Shown here piece by piece: positions 23,301 to 36,952 of a stretch of DNA of 64,000 nt; the stretch's first letter is position 1; each line of letters opens with the position of its first letter. Position numbers and translations under genes: made by a program. The notes beneath the pieces are model-generated. The model worked only from the letters and a program-made list of their open reading frames with translations, searched no databases and was not told the origin of the DNA. This stretch comes from Acanthornis magna. Lineage: Eukaryota > Chordata > Aves > Passeriformes > Acanthizidae. The stretch covers positions 10,016,501-10,080,500 of the forward strand of contig JAWUZG010000004.1 in assembly GCA_036785705.1 (NCBI GenBank), in the 5' to 3' direction.

Positions 23301-23435
23301 AATTTGGTGTGGTGTTGAGATGCATTCCTCAACAGAGAAATGTGCACTTGGTGATTTCAGTTGAAGGCTTGCTTAGAAAACAAAGAAAGAATATTACCTG
23401 GGATTTACTCTAAAAATATTGGAATTTTTTTGATT
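20301..23435. other. Unique DNA including GC- and CpG-richer segments
   Basis: The first 250 bp form a CpG-bearing patch with an exon-like arrangement. A pyrimidine-containing stretch ending TAG at 20321-20323 is followed by a frame with no stop to 20547, then GTAATG. A second GC-richer patch at 21360-21790 holds a 141-codon minus-strand frame (21437-21862) with no recognisable domain. No repeat family is recognised. A T-rich tract lies at 21181-21216. I do not call a gene in either patch because no homology or further exon supports one. Confidence 0.45.
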
Positions 23436-24048
23436 AATAGAAGCATTCAGGTTGGAAAAGATCTCCAAAATCACAGAGTCCAAAGTTAAACTGAATACCA
23501 CCATGCCAACTGGGCCATAGCACTAAGTACCACATCATGGGGTTTCTTGATTACTTCCACGGATGGACAGCCCATTCCAATGCTTAGCCACTCCCTCAGT
23601 GAAGAAATTCTTCCTGAGGGCCAGCTTGAACTTCTCTTGGTAAAGCTGAAGACTATGTCCTCTTGTCCTGTCTGTGGTTGCCTGGGAGAACAGGCCAACC
23701 CCTCCCAGCTACACCCTCCTTTCAGGTGGTTATACAGAGGGATAAGGTCTCCCCTGAGCCTCCTTTTCTCCAGGCTAAACAACCCCAGCTCCCTCAGCTG
23801 CTCCTCACAGGACTCACTCTCTAGACCCTTCACCAGCATTGTTGCCCTTTTCTGGACAAGCTCCAGCACCTCAAGGTCTTTTTTGAATTGAGAGGCCCAG
23901 AGCTGGGCACAGTACAATGCTCAAGCTGTGGCCAGTGCCGAGTGCAAAGGGACAATCACTTTGCTGCTCACCACAGTATTTTTTATAGGTTAGGATTTTA
24001 TTGGCCTTCTTAGCCACCTGGACACAATGCTGGGTCATAACCAGCCAG
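23436..24048 (-). mobile_element. CR1 LINE fragment (end of ORF2 and 3' region)
   Basis: On the plus strand it opens with AATAGAAGCATTCAGGTTGG and AAAAGATCTCC and continues through GAAGAAATTCTTCCTGAGGG, CTCCAGGCTAAACAACCCCA, CTCAGCTGCTCCTCACAGGA and TTGGCCTTCTTAGCCACCTG, the reverse complement of avian CR1. On the minus strand a 143-codon open frame (23486-23917) includes [19 protein letters not shown], the characteristic end of the CR1 ORF2 protein. An insertion/deletion history separates this from the 3' tail. The element is 5'-truncated to about 610 bp and carries no RT active site, so it is inert. Preservation is good, which implies a fairly recent insertion. Confidence 0.94.
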
Positions 24049-24118
24049 TTCTAATACAGTATCTATTTTATTTTAAATATTTAATATTTATAATTAATTT
24101 GATTATTCATTAAAAAAT

Positions 24119-24137
24119 GGGGGGGGGGGGGGGGGGG
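24119..24137 (+). repeat. Uninterrupted run of 19 G
   Basis: Nineteen consecutive G on the plus strand, flanked on the left by AT-rich sequence ending AAAAAAT and on the right by AAGAG. Long pure G runs are rare in AT-rich DNA and can form G-quadruplexes. The length should be treated as uncertain because such runs are hard to sequence. Confidence 0.9.
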
Positions 24138-24980
24138 AAGAGTTTCACCAGACTATAGGAAAATATTGGAAAGGTTGGAAAATATTGTTAGGTTCAACAT
24201 TGCACAGTTACATATCTCAGGATATTCTATCCTGAGGAAAAAAATACAACAAACTGGGTTTTTTTTTTTTCTTCTTCTACACGCTTCTTTTCCATTATGT
24301 TTCTTCTCACTGAGAGCCATTTTTTCTTCTTCCTCAGAGAAACTTCTTGCTCTTACTTCCTGCTAGCTACAGAAGTCAAAAGTAATGACCACTTTAAAGT
24401 TTTATATATTGGTTTCAAGCTCAACAGATCAAATAAATTAATGAGTACTATGGATCTCCTCTCTTTGACTTACTGCTTAGGGCCATCTTCAGAGAAAAAA
24501 AAAAGGTTTTGCTTCCTAACTGGAAAGATTCTTTTAAAACGAAAAAGAATAGAAAGATGATAAGTTATTCTGAACCTTTCAAGTAAATGACAAACTTTTC
24601 AATTGACATCAGCAAAGGCCAGGTTCACCCTTCATTCTTTGTGAGATTTGAACAAAGCATGAACATAACAAGCTACAGGAAACAGGGCAGAGCTGCCTCC
24701 TTGTTTCTATTTGTTGCCCATACGTTCCCACTCCCAGTTGGGAAATTGCAACTAAAACTGCTATGCTTTCCTATCCATAAAAAGTCTGTAGTGAAAATAC
24801 TGATTCAGCAGTGCTTTAACACTTATGAATGTCTCTCTCTCTCCCACTGACTCAGAATTTTTATAGGTTCTTCATCGTGACTTGGAATTTGAGCAGATGT
24901 GCAGAGACAAACACATCATTACTGAATTTGGAGGGGTTTTTCACATCACTGTATTCCAAGATGTTTAACTGGGTGGCTTT

Positions 24981-24984
<4 letters not shown>

Positions 24985-25021
<37 letters not shown>
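24985..25021 (+). repeat. Poly-A run of 37 bases
   Basis: Thirty-seven consecutive A following GGTGGCTTTTCTT. No LINE, SINE or processed-transcript body is recognisable upstream, so it may be a simple mononucleotide repeat. The poly-F and poly-K frames crossing it are artefacts. Confidence 0.9.
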
Positions 25022-25023
<2 letters not shown>

Positions 25024-28000
25024 AGAAGATTAAGTGAAAGCATAGAAAATCTGTCATATCTGTACTGATATATCTATACTTGCAGCCTATAAAACTGGAG
25101 TCTTACATGTCCTTTCAAGGGACTTGTAGAGGTTCTACACCCAAGATATAAGACATAAGATAAATAAAACAGGATGAAAGTCATCTTTGGACTAAGTATT
25201 CCATGAACTCAGGAGAGTTACATCTGTCCTTATCACAAGGTTTAAACACAAAAGGAAATTATAATTAAAGAACTGTAAATATACATAGTACTTTAGTCAC
25301 AAATAGTAAGTCAAGGTTACCTTCTCCAGTCAACCTTTCATGTATCTGGAGACTTAATTACAAAAATGACGGTTTCCCCTTCAGCTGACTAAAAGCAGCA
25401 CAAAACCATCCACTTCCACTGTTCATTCCTTGTCCTTGCCTCCTTTACAATCAATTCAGCTTAGTGGAAAAAGGAATTCTTTAAAAGTTTTCAAACATTT
25501 ACAAGATAAAGAGAGATGCATTTAGAATTATATCTAATTTTACAGATTTCTGAGAAATGCAACAATCAATGCAACTGAATTGGAACTGAATGGAGCCTGG
25601 AAAAAACTATAGATTTGTTATAGCAAGGCTGTAAAAATAGAATGTGACATCTATTTGTTTATAACTTATTCAATAAAGCTGTAAAGTTAAAAGTGTATTT
25701 GGAAGTGCTATGGACTAAAATGCCAAAACAGCATGCCAGTTTATATTCAGTAGAGTGGTAAATTATAAACATGTTTGCAGAGGTTTTCCATGATTAACAG
25801 TGGCATATTCACCAATCTCTTCTTGGCTATTTCAGATGTATATTCTTTGTATATGGCTGTCTAAAAGTGTCTGTCACTATTTTAATCTGTCTGAATATAT
25901 AGAATTGAAGGCCCAAATCTTCCATCAGACATACCTGAGCAGCTCCCGTAAAGTTGATAAGAGAGAAGTGTGAAAGCTTTTGAGGGCTGATCAAGCCTAG
26001 AGGCTCTTCCTTGAAATTCCTATAAAAAATTAAGATTAAAGTTTTAGAGATTAAAGGCTCAACGAGCCTTCCATAGTGTTTGAAAGTGATCATGTGATGC
26101 TAGACCTGACAATTCTTTTTATTTCATCAGAATCCCTATAGACAGTATTTGATAATGTTTATGAGGGTTAAACAAAATTTTGAGTAGATCGTTCTCACCC
26201 CTCATACTGCAAGTGTTAATCAGCTCTAAGTTTTAGAAAAAATGGCTTTGTGGGAGTTAGTTGCCTCTTCTAGCAAGAAGAGGATAAACATGAAAATCTA
26301 ATCCCATGTGTCCTGAAATATATATCTGTGTGCATATAGTGACTATTGCAGGAGAGGAGCTACTGTATGTTTTTTATTTGATATCAAATCACTGTGATTG
26401 GGAGAAAGGATGGGAATACAGTTATTTTTACTCCTGTTTTCCACAGAAGTTCTTCAGTTGTCCTTCACTTACACCCCCTCATCACACCCACAACACACAT
26501 TCATTGTATAATGCTTTATTGTTTAATCATTCATTTAACAAAGGTTTTAAGTCAAGAAGTTTAATTTATCAATTGTGTAGGATTCTCTTCCTCCTCCTTT
26601 CTTCTTCTCTAAAGTAGGATTTGGTACTTCTTGTGCAGTGATGTGAATGTAAAAACTGGAGTGTTGTTTTATGTATTTCCTTAGGCTCTCCTTTTACATC
26701 AAGATTTATTATTTTTTTTAATAATTAGAAACATAATCCTTTAAAAGGCTCTGTGGTGGAATACTCTTACCTCTTTTCATGTGGAAGCAAGCCAAATTGT
26801 GGTACATAAGGATTAATTTCAGTTTCATTGCTCTGAGAAGTATTTAAAGGACTGTAGTCAGATTAATATGAAGCAAAAAATGTGAAGTAGGTAACAAATA
26901 GAAGGATAGTAAATCTAAAATTTATAAGTCAAAATCTTGCATATGTATATGCTCTGAACTTTTTGAGGGATTTTAATTGTGAGTTTTTTGTTTACATAAG
27001 TTGCAGGGAAAAGATGTAATGTAGAAATATATGGGACAGATGATAAAAAATTGTGGTCTGGAAAGTTTCAAGCAAAAGTAAGAAGAGCAGGTTTATTAGA
27101 AATTTGGATAGAACAAAAACTGTTTAAAATTTCCTACAGCATTTCACGAACTTTGCTCTGGTGCTCTTGCTTTCAATTTATCATCTAAACATATATTTTT
27201 TTTCTCATATCCAGCTATTGAGAGAAAAAGATCACAGTAGTTCACGTAGCAGGTTTGTAAGGCTGTTTTTTCTTTCCACAGGCTATCAACACCTCACTGT
27301 ATTGTTCAGCATTTCAAACATAAATTTTGCTTCCTCTGCTGTTCTGTTACATTTCTTCTCGCACATTCTCACTGACTTGCTCTCTCAAGCTCTCAGTTCT
27401 CAAGAATCTGAAGCATCTTGCTTGGAAATGTGGGGCTGCACCAGACCCTTTCCACTGCTTAGGATGAGTAACTAACTGAAGGCCTCCTAATTTCTTTATC
27501 TAAAAGAAGAATCTAAAACTAGGTAGTGATCAGGGTTCTGTTGTCCTAAATTTTGTGTGTTTCTTTTGTGGTATTGTTTGTTTTAACTTTACTGCTAAAT
27601 TGTGTAGTGAATGTAGTAAGTCATAAACAGAGTAGAATTTTTTTACTATTTCTTGTGAACAACCGAATTCTCTATCATATATTCACATAGGAACAAATGC
27701 ATTATTTATACAAAAAATGTCCTGCAGCATGGTTCATACATGCATAATTTGGGACTGTGTCCCTCTGGAGCAGACTGGCTCTGTCCATTCCACACAGTGT
27801 GTACCTGTGGGTTTCCTTAGGGCCCCATCTGGTACTGCTGTACAAAGCATTAATAACAGCTCAGGACATTTCAAACTGATCTGAAGGCTGTGTTGTGAGC
27901 CATCAAAGCGGGCTTTTGTAGCATGAAACAAAGGATGCATGTTGAGTTTCAGGCTGGGCATACCTGGTCCTCAAGAGCACTAAGGCTGTTTCAGATTGGT

Positions 28001-30182
28001 GTTAGCCTGCTGGAGCAGTGCTGATCGGGAACAGCACAGGGCACCACTGTGGTGACATTCATATTAATTTTAGAAAAGGACCCTGACATGAGCAGCCCGG
28101 TGTGCTTGCAAAGTCCTGGTCCTTGCTCAATGAATTCCTTGCCCTGCACCCCCCAAGCACACACTTGAGTTGTTTTGAACCAATAATCCTCTTCTCCAGT
28201 CCCTCACAGGGCTGTGCTGGGATTGAGTCCTGCAGAGAGCTGGTTAGAATGCTGCAGATGCTTCACACTTGCGAGGGCTGGCGCTCCAGTTTGCTCCCCA
28301 ATCTCATTTATTTAACAGTACAGATACACTCTGTGTTTATTTCTGCTTATCTGTGTATTCCTATAGCAACGCTGAATAGTTGCATCACTATTATTATGGC
28401 TGATCCAATCTTTGGCATTTAACTGACTTCTTTCTACATTCTCTATGAAGATATATCTATAAATACATACACACACGAATCCAGATAAAACTGTTTTCAG
28501 TATTTTCAGATATCTTTCAGGGAAATAAAAATAGCCTCATACTCAGCATTTAGAACTATGGCAGAATTTCTTTGCAGTAGTTACTTGGGTTTTTTTTTTT
28601 CCTTTCATATAACATTTTTCCCATCAACGCTAGAAACTTTTGAAGTACTTGCCTAAGCCTGGAATATTTGTTTGGACTGCTTTCTGACTTCGGTCATCAG
28701 GTTTTATAAACCATAAAGCAGAGGCTTCATAAACCACAAAGCAAACTACAGTACTGGGTTTATCTTGGAGAAAAGAGCCTTAATGCTCTAACAATTTTTC
28801 CTTTATAAGCAATGTCCCTATTGCACTGTGGATGCCAAAAGCATCACATGCTTCTTTTTCTTAATCTCTTTAGTAGGCCCTAAATTTTAGTTGTGATTTA
28901 TAGCCTCTCAGTAACTAGTTTCTAGTTTCATACTCAGCAGTATCACGGTCCTCAAGTTGCTGACCTGCTCAGCAAGCTGTTTAGGTGAAAATTGTGGCAC
29001 CTGGCTGGTTTCCAAGCATGCCTGGACCTCCATTATTCTGGACTCCCAGGGCTCAGTTATTTCAAACCAAAGCAACTTTTCCAAAACACTTAAATCATAA
29101 TTACAAAGAAGAAGAAAGAAAAGAATGAGCTAACTTAAGAAAATTTTTAAAAGGCCAACCTAGTGAACTCTTAAGTATACTGACTAGTATTGGGGGAACT
29201 GGTAATCAAAGTGGTATTTATGACTTCTATCCATGTGTTGTTTCATCAAAGTCAAAGCTGACTTGAAGAAAAACACATGAATAGTCTGGGTTTTTTGAAA
29301 AACCAACCCTGCCATTCAAGGTTTTGACCTTCCTTTTTTTAGTATTAACGTAACTTAGAAATAAAACAGTGATTTTCAAATAGTACCTTACAGCTGCATT
29401 ACAGAGAGAACAAAAACTAATTAAATATCCCTTCTTCTCATTACTGGTTTTTGATATCCTTCACCTGGTAAGGGCCTAAAGTTGAAATCTAAAACTGCAC
29501 AGATGTGCTGAGTTTAGTCTCCTTGGAAGAGATGATATGTGTAAAGATGCTTGTTATTTGCTGAGTATCTACTTTATTATTTCATTTTTTGAACGCCTCT
29601 ACCCAGCTGGCTTTAGGAAAACTCATCATCCACGAGTTTGCCATTTCTCTGAAATGACCATGAAGGAGCCTAACTTGTCCCCAGATAGACACCTCTGTAG
29701 CATAGATAGGTGAACCTAGTTGACAGAACTCCTACCCCTTCAGTTTGCTGAAGCCTTAAATTTGTCATTGAAAAATGTTGTTTAATCTGTGAAGCAACAC
29801 TGGTATGGATTTAGCATTCAAATGGCATTAAAAATCTCAGCAGAGTAACTGAAAGTGCCAAAAATAATACACAGTTTTAACCTCATTTTAAAGATTAGTG
29901 CATGACCAAATTATCATTTATACTTACTGGCAGCAGTTGCAGCAACCTCAATGAAACTGCTTTTTTTACTACCAAATCTAGAAATCTTAGTGACTTCTTT
30001 TAAGGACACATTAAATATTTTTTTGTTTGTGAGTCGTTATCTCCCAAAAGCCACAGTGGCAGGCATTGCCTGCCTCTTGTGCCCATTACTCTTTACTGCA
30101 ACACCATCTTTCCCATAGGTGAACAAACTGGGCCAGTAAGGGGAAAGCTCTGCTTCTGGTTTCTTCTTGCCAGTCTCTCCCT

Positions 30183-30252
30183 CTTTTTTTGTGCTTTTTT
30201 TTGGGGGGGTGTTGTTCGTATTTGGTTTTCTTGTTGATTTTATTTTTTTTCC
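30183..30252. repeat. T/G-rich low-complexity tract
   Basis: T runs broken by GGGGGGG, GTTGTT and TTGGTTTT units, the complement of the A/C-rich tracts seen elsewhere in the window. No transposon body is attached. Confidence 0.65.
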
Positions 30253-31856
30253 TTAACCGTGCCCTTTTTATCAAGTAATTTCTCTCCATTACACAAAGGA
30301 GAAGTAACTACATTAAAAGACTTTTCATGTCAAGCCAGTGCATAATTTAGGGGTTTTTTGTGAACTTGCACCACAGGAATCAGAGGTCACCAGAGAATAT
30401 AGGATTTGTAAAACTCAAAAGCACGAACTCGAGGGTTGTATGAATGACCCTTTTGTATGAAGAAAAACTGCTACACAAGGATCCACTCCTTTGAACTTTA
30501 TTTGTCTTTAACCCTATATTTGCTAGTGGACACTATACTTGAAAGCATTTTTTAAAGGGGGGTTTGTTTAGTTTTTTTGAAGGTTCTGTTGTGGGCTATT
30601 GTTTATTTTTCACAGGGAGTGAGGAAACATTGCTTACTGTCCTGCAAAATAATAGTTGGAAATACTACCATATAAACTGCAATATATGGTTAGGAGGTTC
30701 AGGTAAGTAAAGTTTTGCTCTGACAGCCAATAAGTGCCTGTACTCTAAGCTTCTGTTTTATTTCTAAATATCAGCATGAATCTTGTTAGAGATTCAACCC
30801 AAACTGTTTGCCTGAAATTAGTAAAGCTAAATCTTTAGTGTAAAAATCAGCTATGACTGTAGGGAGTTTATTACTTTGGAACCAGGTACAATGAAAATAG
30901 ACTTTCTTTTCTATGAAATCTCTAAGTTATAATCAAAGGGTTAAGGCTGTGAGGTGTGGCAAATCCTGAACTGTGTTTCTCCTATATTGGGATCGCATGT
31001 GGGGCAGCAGCAGACTTTTCCATGGCCGTTTGCATTAGATGAATGCTGCTCGAGGGCATGGCAGTGGAATTGGCTTCCATCGCTTACACAGTTACATAAT
31101 GTACTTGGAATGGAAAAAGGATGCTTCTCCATTAGAGAATCCAGAAAGCTGTGTCCCTTACTGAACCCAGTGTTTAATATGCAAGAGAGAGCACTGAGAG
31201 GGGGAAGGCAGGGAGAGAGTGAGCTGTAACATAGGGCTCTTACACAGCTTCATAGCAGTTTGGGCGTTTGTTGTTTCATTGGGTTTTGTTAGTTTGGCTT
31301 TTTTTTTCTCTTCCTATCTGTGCCTGAGCATACTAATTGCTTCTTTTGCTTTTCCTTGTTAGTTCTGTTAGTTCTTCAAATGCTGTACTGTGCATGACGC
31401 CTTACACTGAGGGGGAAAGTGTGAAGGTCAGCTGGTAGTATGGCATCTCTTTAGCGAGGAGGTTTTGCCCTCTCGTATTCTTTACACATGGTCTTTTCAG
31501 TTATAGCAGTACTTTGTATTTAATTTTTTACTTCAATGGATGGTCTGTTTCCGAGGGACATTGTTCCTTTTTGTTGCTTTGTTAGGCGTTTTTTTTTTCT
31601 TTCTTCACTGCGTTTGTGTAGGTCATGTGAATCGTGGCCAGAAGTTTTCCTTGGAAGCCTCAGCTTGAATTTATTTGAATGAGGGGCCCAGGCACTGTTC
31701 TGTAAGAATGCCTTTATGAAAGACCCATTGTTGCAATTTTGGAGCAGGGGAGAATGTATTAGTGCAGTCCTGAAAGTGACTGCAAAAATGATAGTATGGC
31801 ACTATGTACTTCTGTTTCCTTTACTCTTTCTCAGATGGGCTCAATTACCAGCCAGG

Positions 31857-31877
31857 AAAAAAAAAAAAAAAAAAAAA
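31857..31877 (+). repeat. Poly-A run of 21 bases
   Basis: Twenty-one consecutive A followed by GAAAAG. It is preceded by ordinary sequence without a recognisable retroelement. Confidence 0.85.
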
Positions 31878-33778
31878 GAAAAGATGTTTCCCAAATGCCA
31901 GGTCAACAAAATCAGCCTAGAATCAGGCAGCCAAGCTAATGTGTGTTTTCTGATGATACATACTTTGTGCTTGTAACCTAATTAAAATCTTTGCTGCTGT
32001 TTGAATTTGAAAATAAATCATGCTTATTTGCTTGCATGTGAACAGTAAGAGTGGTAAACTCACTTTTCCACAGTGTGGAAAAAGATGTGTGTGAGAAATA
32101 AAACAGTAGTCATTAATAAGATCCAGGTTTACCCTTGTTGTGGGGTTGACCTTTTATCCACTTAGACTTGATGTTCCCGGTGTGCCTTGTAAAAGAATTT
32201 TAATTCACAAGACACACATAAAACCTGATGACTGTTGGGTATTGAAGAAGATCAAGCATTTGCACTTATTATTTTGATCTATTAGCTGTCAATGATATAC
32301 AGGTGTCTTGAATAGATATAGGTACGTTTTATAATAGTAGTTATAAAAAATGCTTGTAAATGTTCTGCCTATAAATCACCTGCTGTACCACAGCTGCATC
32401 AAGGCAGCACGATCTGGATGATACAAAATCACGAAGGTTTTGAAAGTGAATACAAATAATGTACTTTAAAAAGCCAATTTGTACTTAGTTTCTTATAATT
32501 TATTTTGTTGATATGATATTAATATTGCCAAGTCTGAGATACGTTGTCTTCTCTTACATTAACATTTGGTATTCTCATACTTATATGTGAATTTTGTATG
32601 ACTAAATAAAAACATTGTATTAGTTCAAAGTTCTAGGAATGAAGAATTTTAGTGTAGGTGAATTTAACATATATATTTTTTGCAGCGTGTCAGCATTAAT
32701 AGGAACTCTAGTTTGTAACAACATCAATAGTGACATCTATGCACTATCCATGAAGAAGATTTAACAAATCAAAAATCCTGGTCAATCAATAGTAAAATTG
32801 CAAATAATTATAACTTTCAAATACAAAAATTAGTGAAATTAATATTAATGGTTAAATCTAATTATAGTGGCATATACAGTTTCTCAATACAAAGCACAGT
32901 AGAAAAATCTGCCTTCATTTGTAAAGATTCAAAATACTGGGGTTTTTTTAACCTCAAAAGAAAGTTTCATACGTAGTATGAAGTAGCTGGGCAGTTAAGT
33001 AACTATTATAGCTCTGCTTGCCCTGAATTTTAAGTTCCCAGTTTTGATCTTGAGAGCTAAAGTTTCTTCTCAGGTGGTGCAGTTTTCACATATGTAGTGA
33101 AAAAGAGTGCAATTAATTCGTTGCTGCTAAATAGTTATTAACTGGGTATTAGAAATAGGCTCACAGTCCACATCCTTTATATGCTTTCTAGTTTTGCCAT
33201 AGGTTAATTACCTTTTTTTATCACCTATCCGTCCACATTTACCTTTTTTCCCTTCTGCCTGTAACATTTGAATTTGGATTATGGTTTGTTTTTGCAATAG
33301 CTGGCCTGTGTAGCAAAATACTATGAACAGGTGTGTAATCATAAATATTTATGCTTTCCTTTATGCAGAAATACTTGTGTTAAAATTATGGAAGGGTTAT
33401 TTACTGATTTTATGTCAGCATATTAATAATTAAATGATTCATAAAACCTATGCACATTACTTAACACTGTGGTTTTATACCAATATATATCCCTCTGTAC
33501 AACCATCTGGCATTAATTAGTAATAGGTAAATGACTGTAATTTTAGTACAAAAGAAATGAATGTGTCAGCTGTGGACTGCATAGTACCATTATATCCACT
33601 TACCTTTCACCACAGATTTCATACGCAGAGCTATACAAGGTTTAAATAACAAAATTTATTTTTACTGGCATTTAGTTTTGTTAGCATGGAGCTAATAACT
33701 GTTTTGATTGTGCTATACATATGTATAATCGATGAATTCTGAGACACACATATATATGAATTGGCCAAACATTCCTGG

Positions 33779-33853
33779 TATAGATATATATATAAGGATA
33801 TAGGTATGGGTATGGAGATATATACACATACACACCTACACACACATATGCAT
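33779..33853. repeat. Mixed (TA)n/(GATATA)n/(CA)n microsatellite
   Basis: TATAGATATATATATA passes into GGATATAGGTATGGGTATGG and then into CACATACACACC/CACACACA. This is a compound, imperfect dinucleotide-type repeat. Similar short CACACATATATAT sequence lies just upstream at about 33744-33757. Confidence 0.8.
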
Positions 33854-34288
33854 AAAGCAGTGTATATATGCAGTAACTCTAAGAATTATCCACATATCAT
33901 CCCAGAAACGGGGTTTTTTTGTTCTGAAAAGCCTCCATTGTAAAAAAGCCACCATGCCAACAGCAAATGAAAAGGATATGTTAAGCAAAGGAATGAGAAT
34001 TGGGACAGAGGGAGATGAAATGGATTGCCAGTGATTACATAGGAAGTTTTTGACAACTGGGAAACTGGACTTAATTTTTTGCTGTTCAAGTAAAAACTTT
34101 AACTCCACAATTTCCAAATTTACTTTCTTTACTTATAAAAAGAATTCACCAAAAGTAATTCAGTTCAATACACTGTAAATAGGAAATAAATGGAGTTTTT
34201 AGTTAATAGAATAGTTAATAGAATTCAATCAAATCTTGAGATCCCAGCTTTTTTTTCCTGGAAGTTTATTCATTTACTCTTCAGATAA

Positions 34289-34350
34289 CAAAACGGAAAA
34301 AACAAACAAACAAAAAACCCAAACAAACAAAAAAATCTCAAACCAAACAA
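34289..34350. repeat. (CAAA)n-like A/C-rich tract
   Basis: CAAACAAACAAAAAACCC and AAACAAACAAAAAAA units with a few other bases. Same class as the tracts at 17.6 and 63.4 kb. Confidence 0.85.
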
Positions 34351-35214
34351 CAGTTTTCAGCCAAAAAAACCTTGTATTCGAATTTGTAAAAATCCCTTGT
34401 CCTGGAATAGGAAATGTGTCACTCAGTAACAGACTGGCCCTGATGTGCAGTACCATGGATGGCCCTTTGAGTTCACACTGAGTCAGGAGATTATTAGCTT
34501 TTAAGCAGAGATGTAAATCCAAGACAATGACATTCATGAGGAAAATGATGATTTGTCTCTATCAGACCTTTATTTAGCCAGCTGGTGACAGCTGGCACTG
34601 GCTGCAGTGAGATGGACTGACTGGATCATCCAGCAGCTCTGCCTCAGGTTACAGGGGAACATGGACGAGCAACCTTAATTTGATCCTATATGTGGCTGAG
34701 GAACCTATTCAAAGCAAGATTTGGTACCTGTGGAACAAAAAATAATTAAGGTGTTGTGTTTTGAGGGGGAATAAACATGGCATCAAACCACAAAGCATGT
34801 CACAGTTGTTTCTGCTCTAGCTTTGGTTTTTTCCTAATTTTTTATTGTAACTTCTTTTTAATATCAGTGAAAGAATTGAGGTCTCATCTGCTGTCAAATG
34901 CTTTTAAGTCCTCCTGGGCATTTATCTGTGTCTAAAATGTGATTTGCATAGATGAACCCAACCCTTGGTTAGGCAAGAAAGCCTTTCATATAATTCAAGA
35001 CTGATACAACAATGATCTTTACATTCCCTTAGGCTTTAGTAGTTTGGATTCCATGCTGCTTTTTGACAGGTATCTTCTCTTGCTTCAGTGCTGTGGTTTT
35101 AGCATGTCTTTTGTGATAGAGTTCTATTATTTTCCAACTTGCTTCAGCCCATCTATTTTTATAACCTTCCAAATCCTCTTTAAGTTCTAACCTTATTTTG
35201 GAAATATTATTGTA

Positions 35215-35328
35215 TTTTGGTTTGATTTCTTTTTTTTCTTTTAAGGATTCAATTTTTCATAAAACTGTCTCAGTTTGGGTGATTTTTTTTATTGGTTGTT
35301 TGTTGTTTTATGGGGTTTTTTTTCCAAA
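35215..35328. repeat. T/G-rich low-complexity stretch
   Basis: T runs separated by GGTTTGA, TTGGTTGTTTGTTG and GGGG units. It is partly interrupted by ordinary sequence, so the limits are approximate. Confidence 0.5.
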
Positions 35329-36952
35329 TAATACAATATAATACCCTTGAAAGTAAATAGCATTAACACAATATAATGTGTTTCATGATAGTTTACAAAA
35401 GGGTTATTTAAAGCTTATTTACAAACAGTTCTTTTCATCCATATCATGTACTCAGTACACTAATAGATTTGTCATTTTTACCCGTGCAATAGGTGTACAA
35501 ATGTGCTATTATTTTGTCAGCATAAATGTTTGTATTGTATCATATCCTCTAAGCTGAATGGGCATTTTCTAGTGTATAGCCTCAGCAGTGCAAGACTTTA
35601 TCATCTTTTGTTAGTGTTGGTTTAATTAACGTTTTAGATTTTTTTTTAATCAACATTATTATGAATTAATGAATTCTTACTACTTTTTCTCAGACAAAAC
35701 AACAAAATATGAAAGAACTTGATCAGTTAGCCTTTAAGATCAGGAGAGTGGAAAAAGTCTATTCAGACATATAGATTTAATTATTTAAATATGTAAATTA
35801 TAAATATTTATGGTTATTTAATAATAATTTTAAAATATTCAATAGGCAATATATTACTATTAGTTTTAATTCTAGATACATGCTTAGTCTTCACCACATT
35901 ATGCAATCACCTAATTTATCTCTAATTTATTTCTCACATATGGTTTAACCAGGGTAAAGCAAATTAATCTTAGTTATTTAATGTCATTTTGCAGTCTTAA
36001 TTCCCTCCTACTGAGCCTGTATTATATATATAATGTCAGTGATTTACTGAGTTTTTGGGCTATGGTTTTACCTTCTTCTTTACCAGCTTGTGAGAGAAAA
36101 AGTAAAATAGTGTAATACTTCAGATCTAAAAATAGTATTATTTTTATTAGCAATATTTTCTACTCTGTCTGAATCTACTGATAAAATTTTCCATTTTTCT
36201 GTCATTCCTATTTCTGTTTGTCCATATGTCACATTGGCATTATCTTTAGGGCATCTGTAAGCAACTATTTTATATGAATTCTTCATGGTTTTATTTTAGT
36301 AGAATCTCTGTCCAGTGACTACCACAAGCTATCCTTACAGAATTTGTTTTAGCACTCATACATAATCCTGGACAGTGAGCTCCTGGCAAAAAATGGAAAC
36401 CATGTGGACCTAATGGAATCAGAGACAGCAAAGCATCCTTTCTCAGTTGTGTCCCCTCACATGCACAACCAGGATTCTTTGCTTTCCTGGATGCCCCAAG
36501 TCCAAATAACTCAATATGCTGAGGAAAAGGACAAAAGAGAGTTTGTTGAATATAAATATGGCTTGTATCTAGATAGCCTAAGAGGTTCACTAGTTCCTAG
36601 CTAATGTAACAAATATGTTTTCTGAATGTCCAAGCTAGCCGTATGCTTCCCAAACAGTTCTGCACACACCGCGGGATTGGAAGCAAGAGTATTTGTATGC
36701 ATGCTGCTATCGTGCTGGCAAGGCTGGCCTCCTGAAATGTGTTCATGATGAATTATTCTGCACACTAATTCTGTTGTTTATAGGTTGCTGTAGGCCACTC
36801 ATGAAGTCATGAGCATGGCCATTCAAATACAGAACACTTATAAATTCTGGCTTTAAAGAATACATATAAACTCCTTGCCATGCAGCACTAGCTTGGATAA
36901 CCCAAACTGAATATTAATGTCTGTGCTAGGTGTTGTGAAGTAAGTTGGGTTG

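Noticed and set aside
23486..23917. 143-codon minus-strand frame as a gene
   Set aside because: Its residues (for example [16 protein letters not shown]) are the decayed end of CR1 ORF2 and the DNA is a 5'-truncated CR1. It is transposon debris, not a host gene.
33745..33853. CRISPR-like or tandem minisatellite array
   Set aside because: The periodicity is only TA/CA/GATA dinucleotide-like, with no repeat-spacer structure, and the context is a vertebrate genome.
36404..36604. 66-codon plus-strand frame with a plausible hydrophilic C-terminal half
   Set aside because: No recognisable family, and no acceptor/donor pair gives it a sensible exon. An overlapping minus-strand frame (36291-36590) is equally open, as expected by chance.
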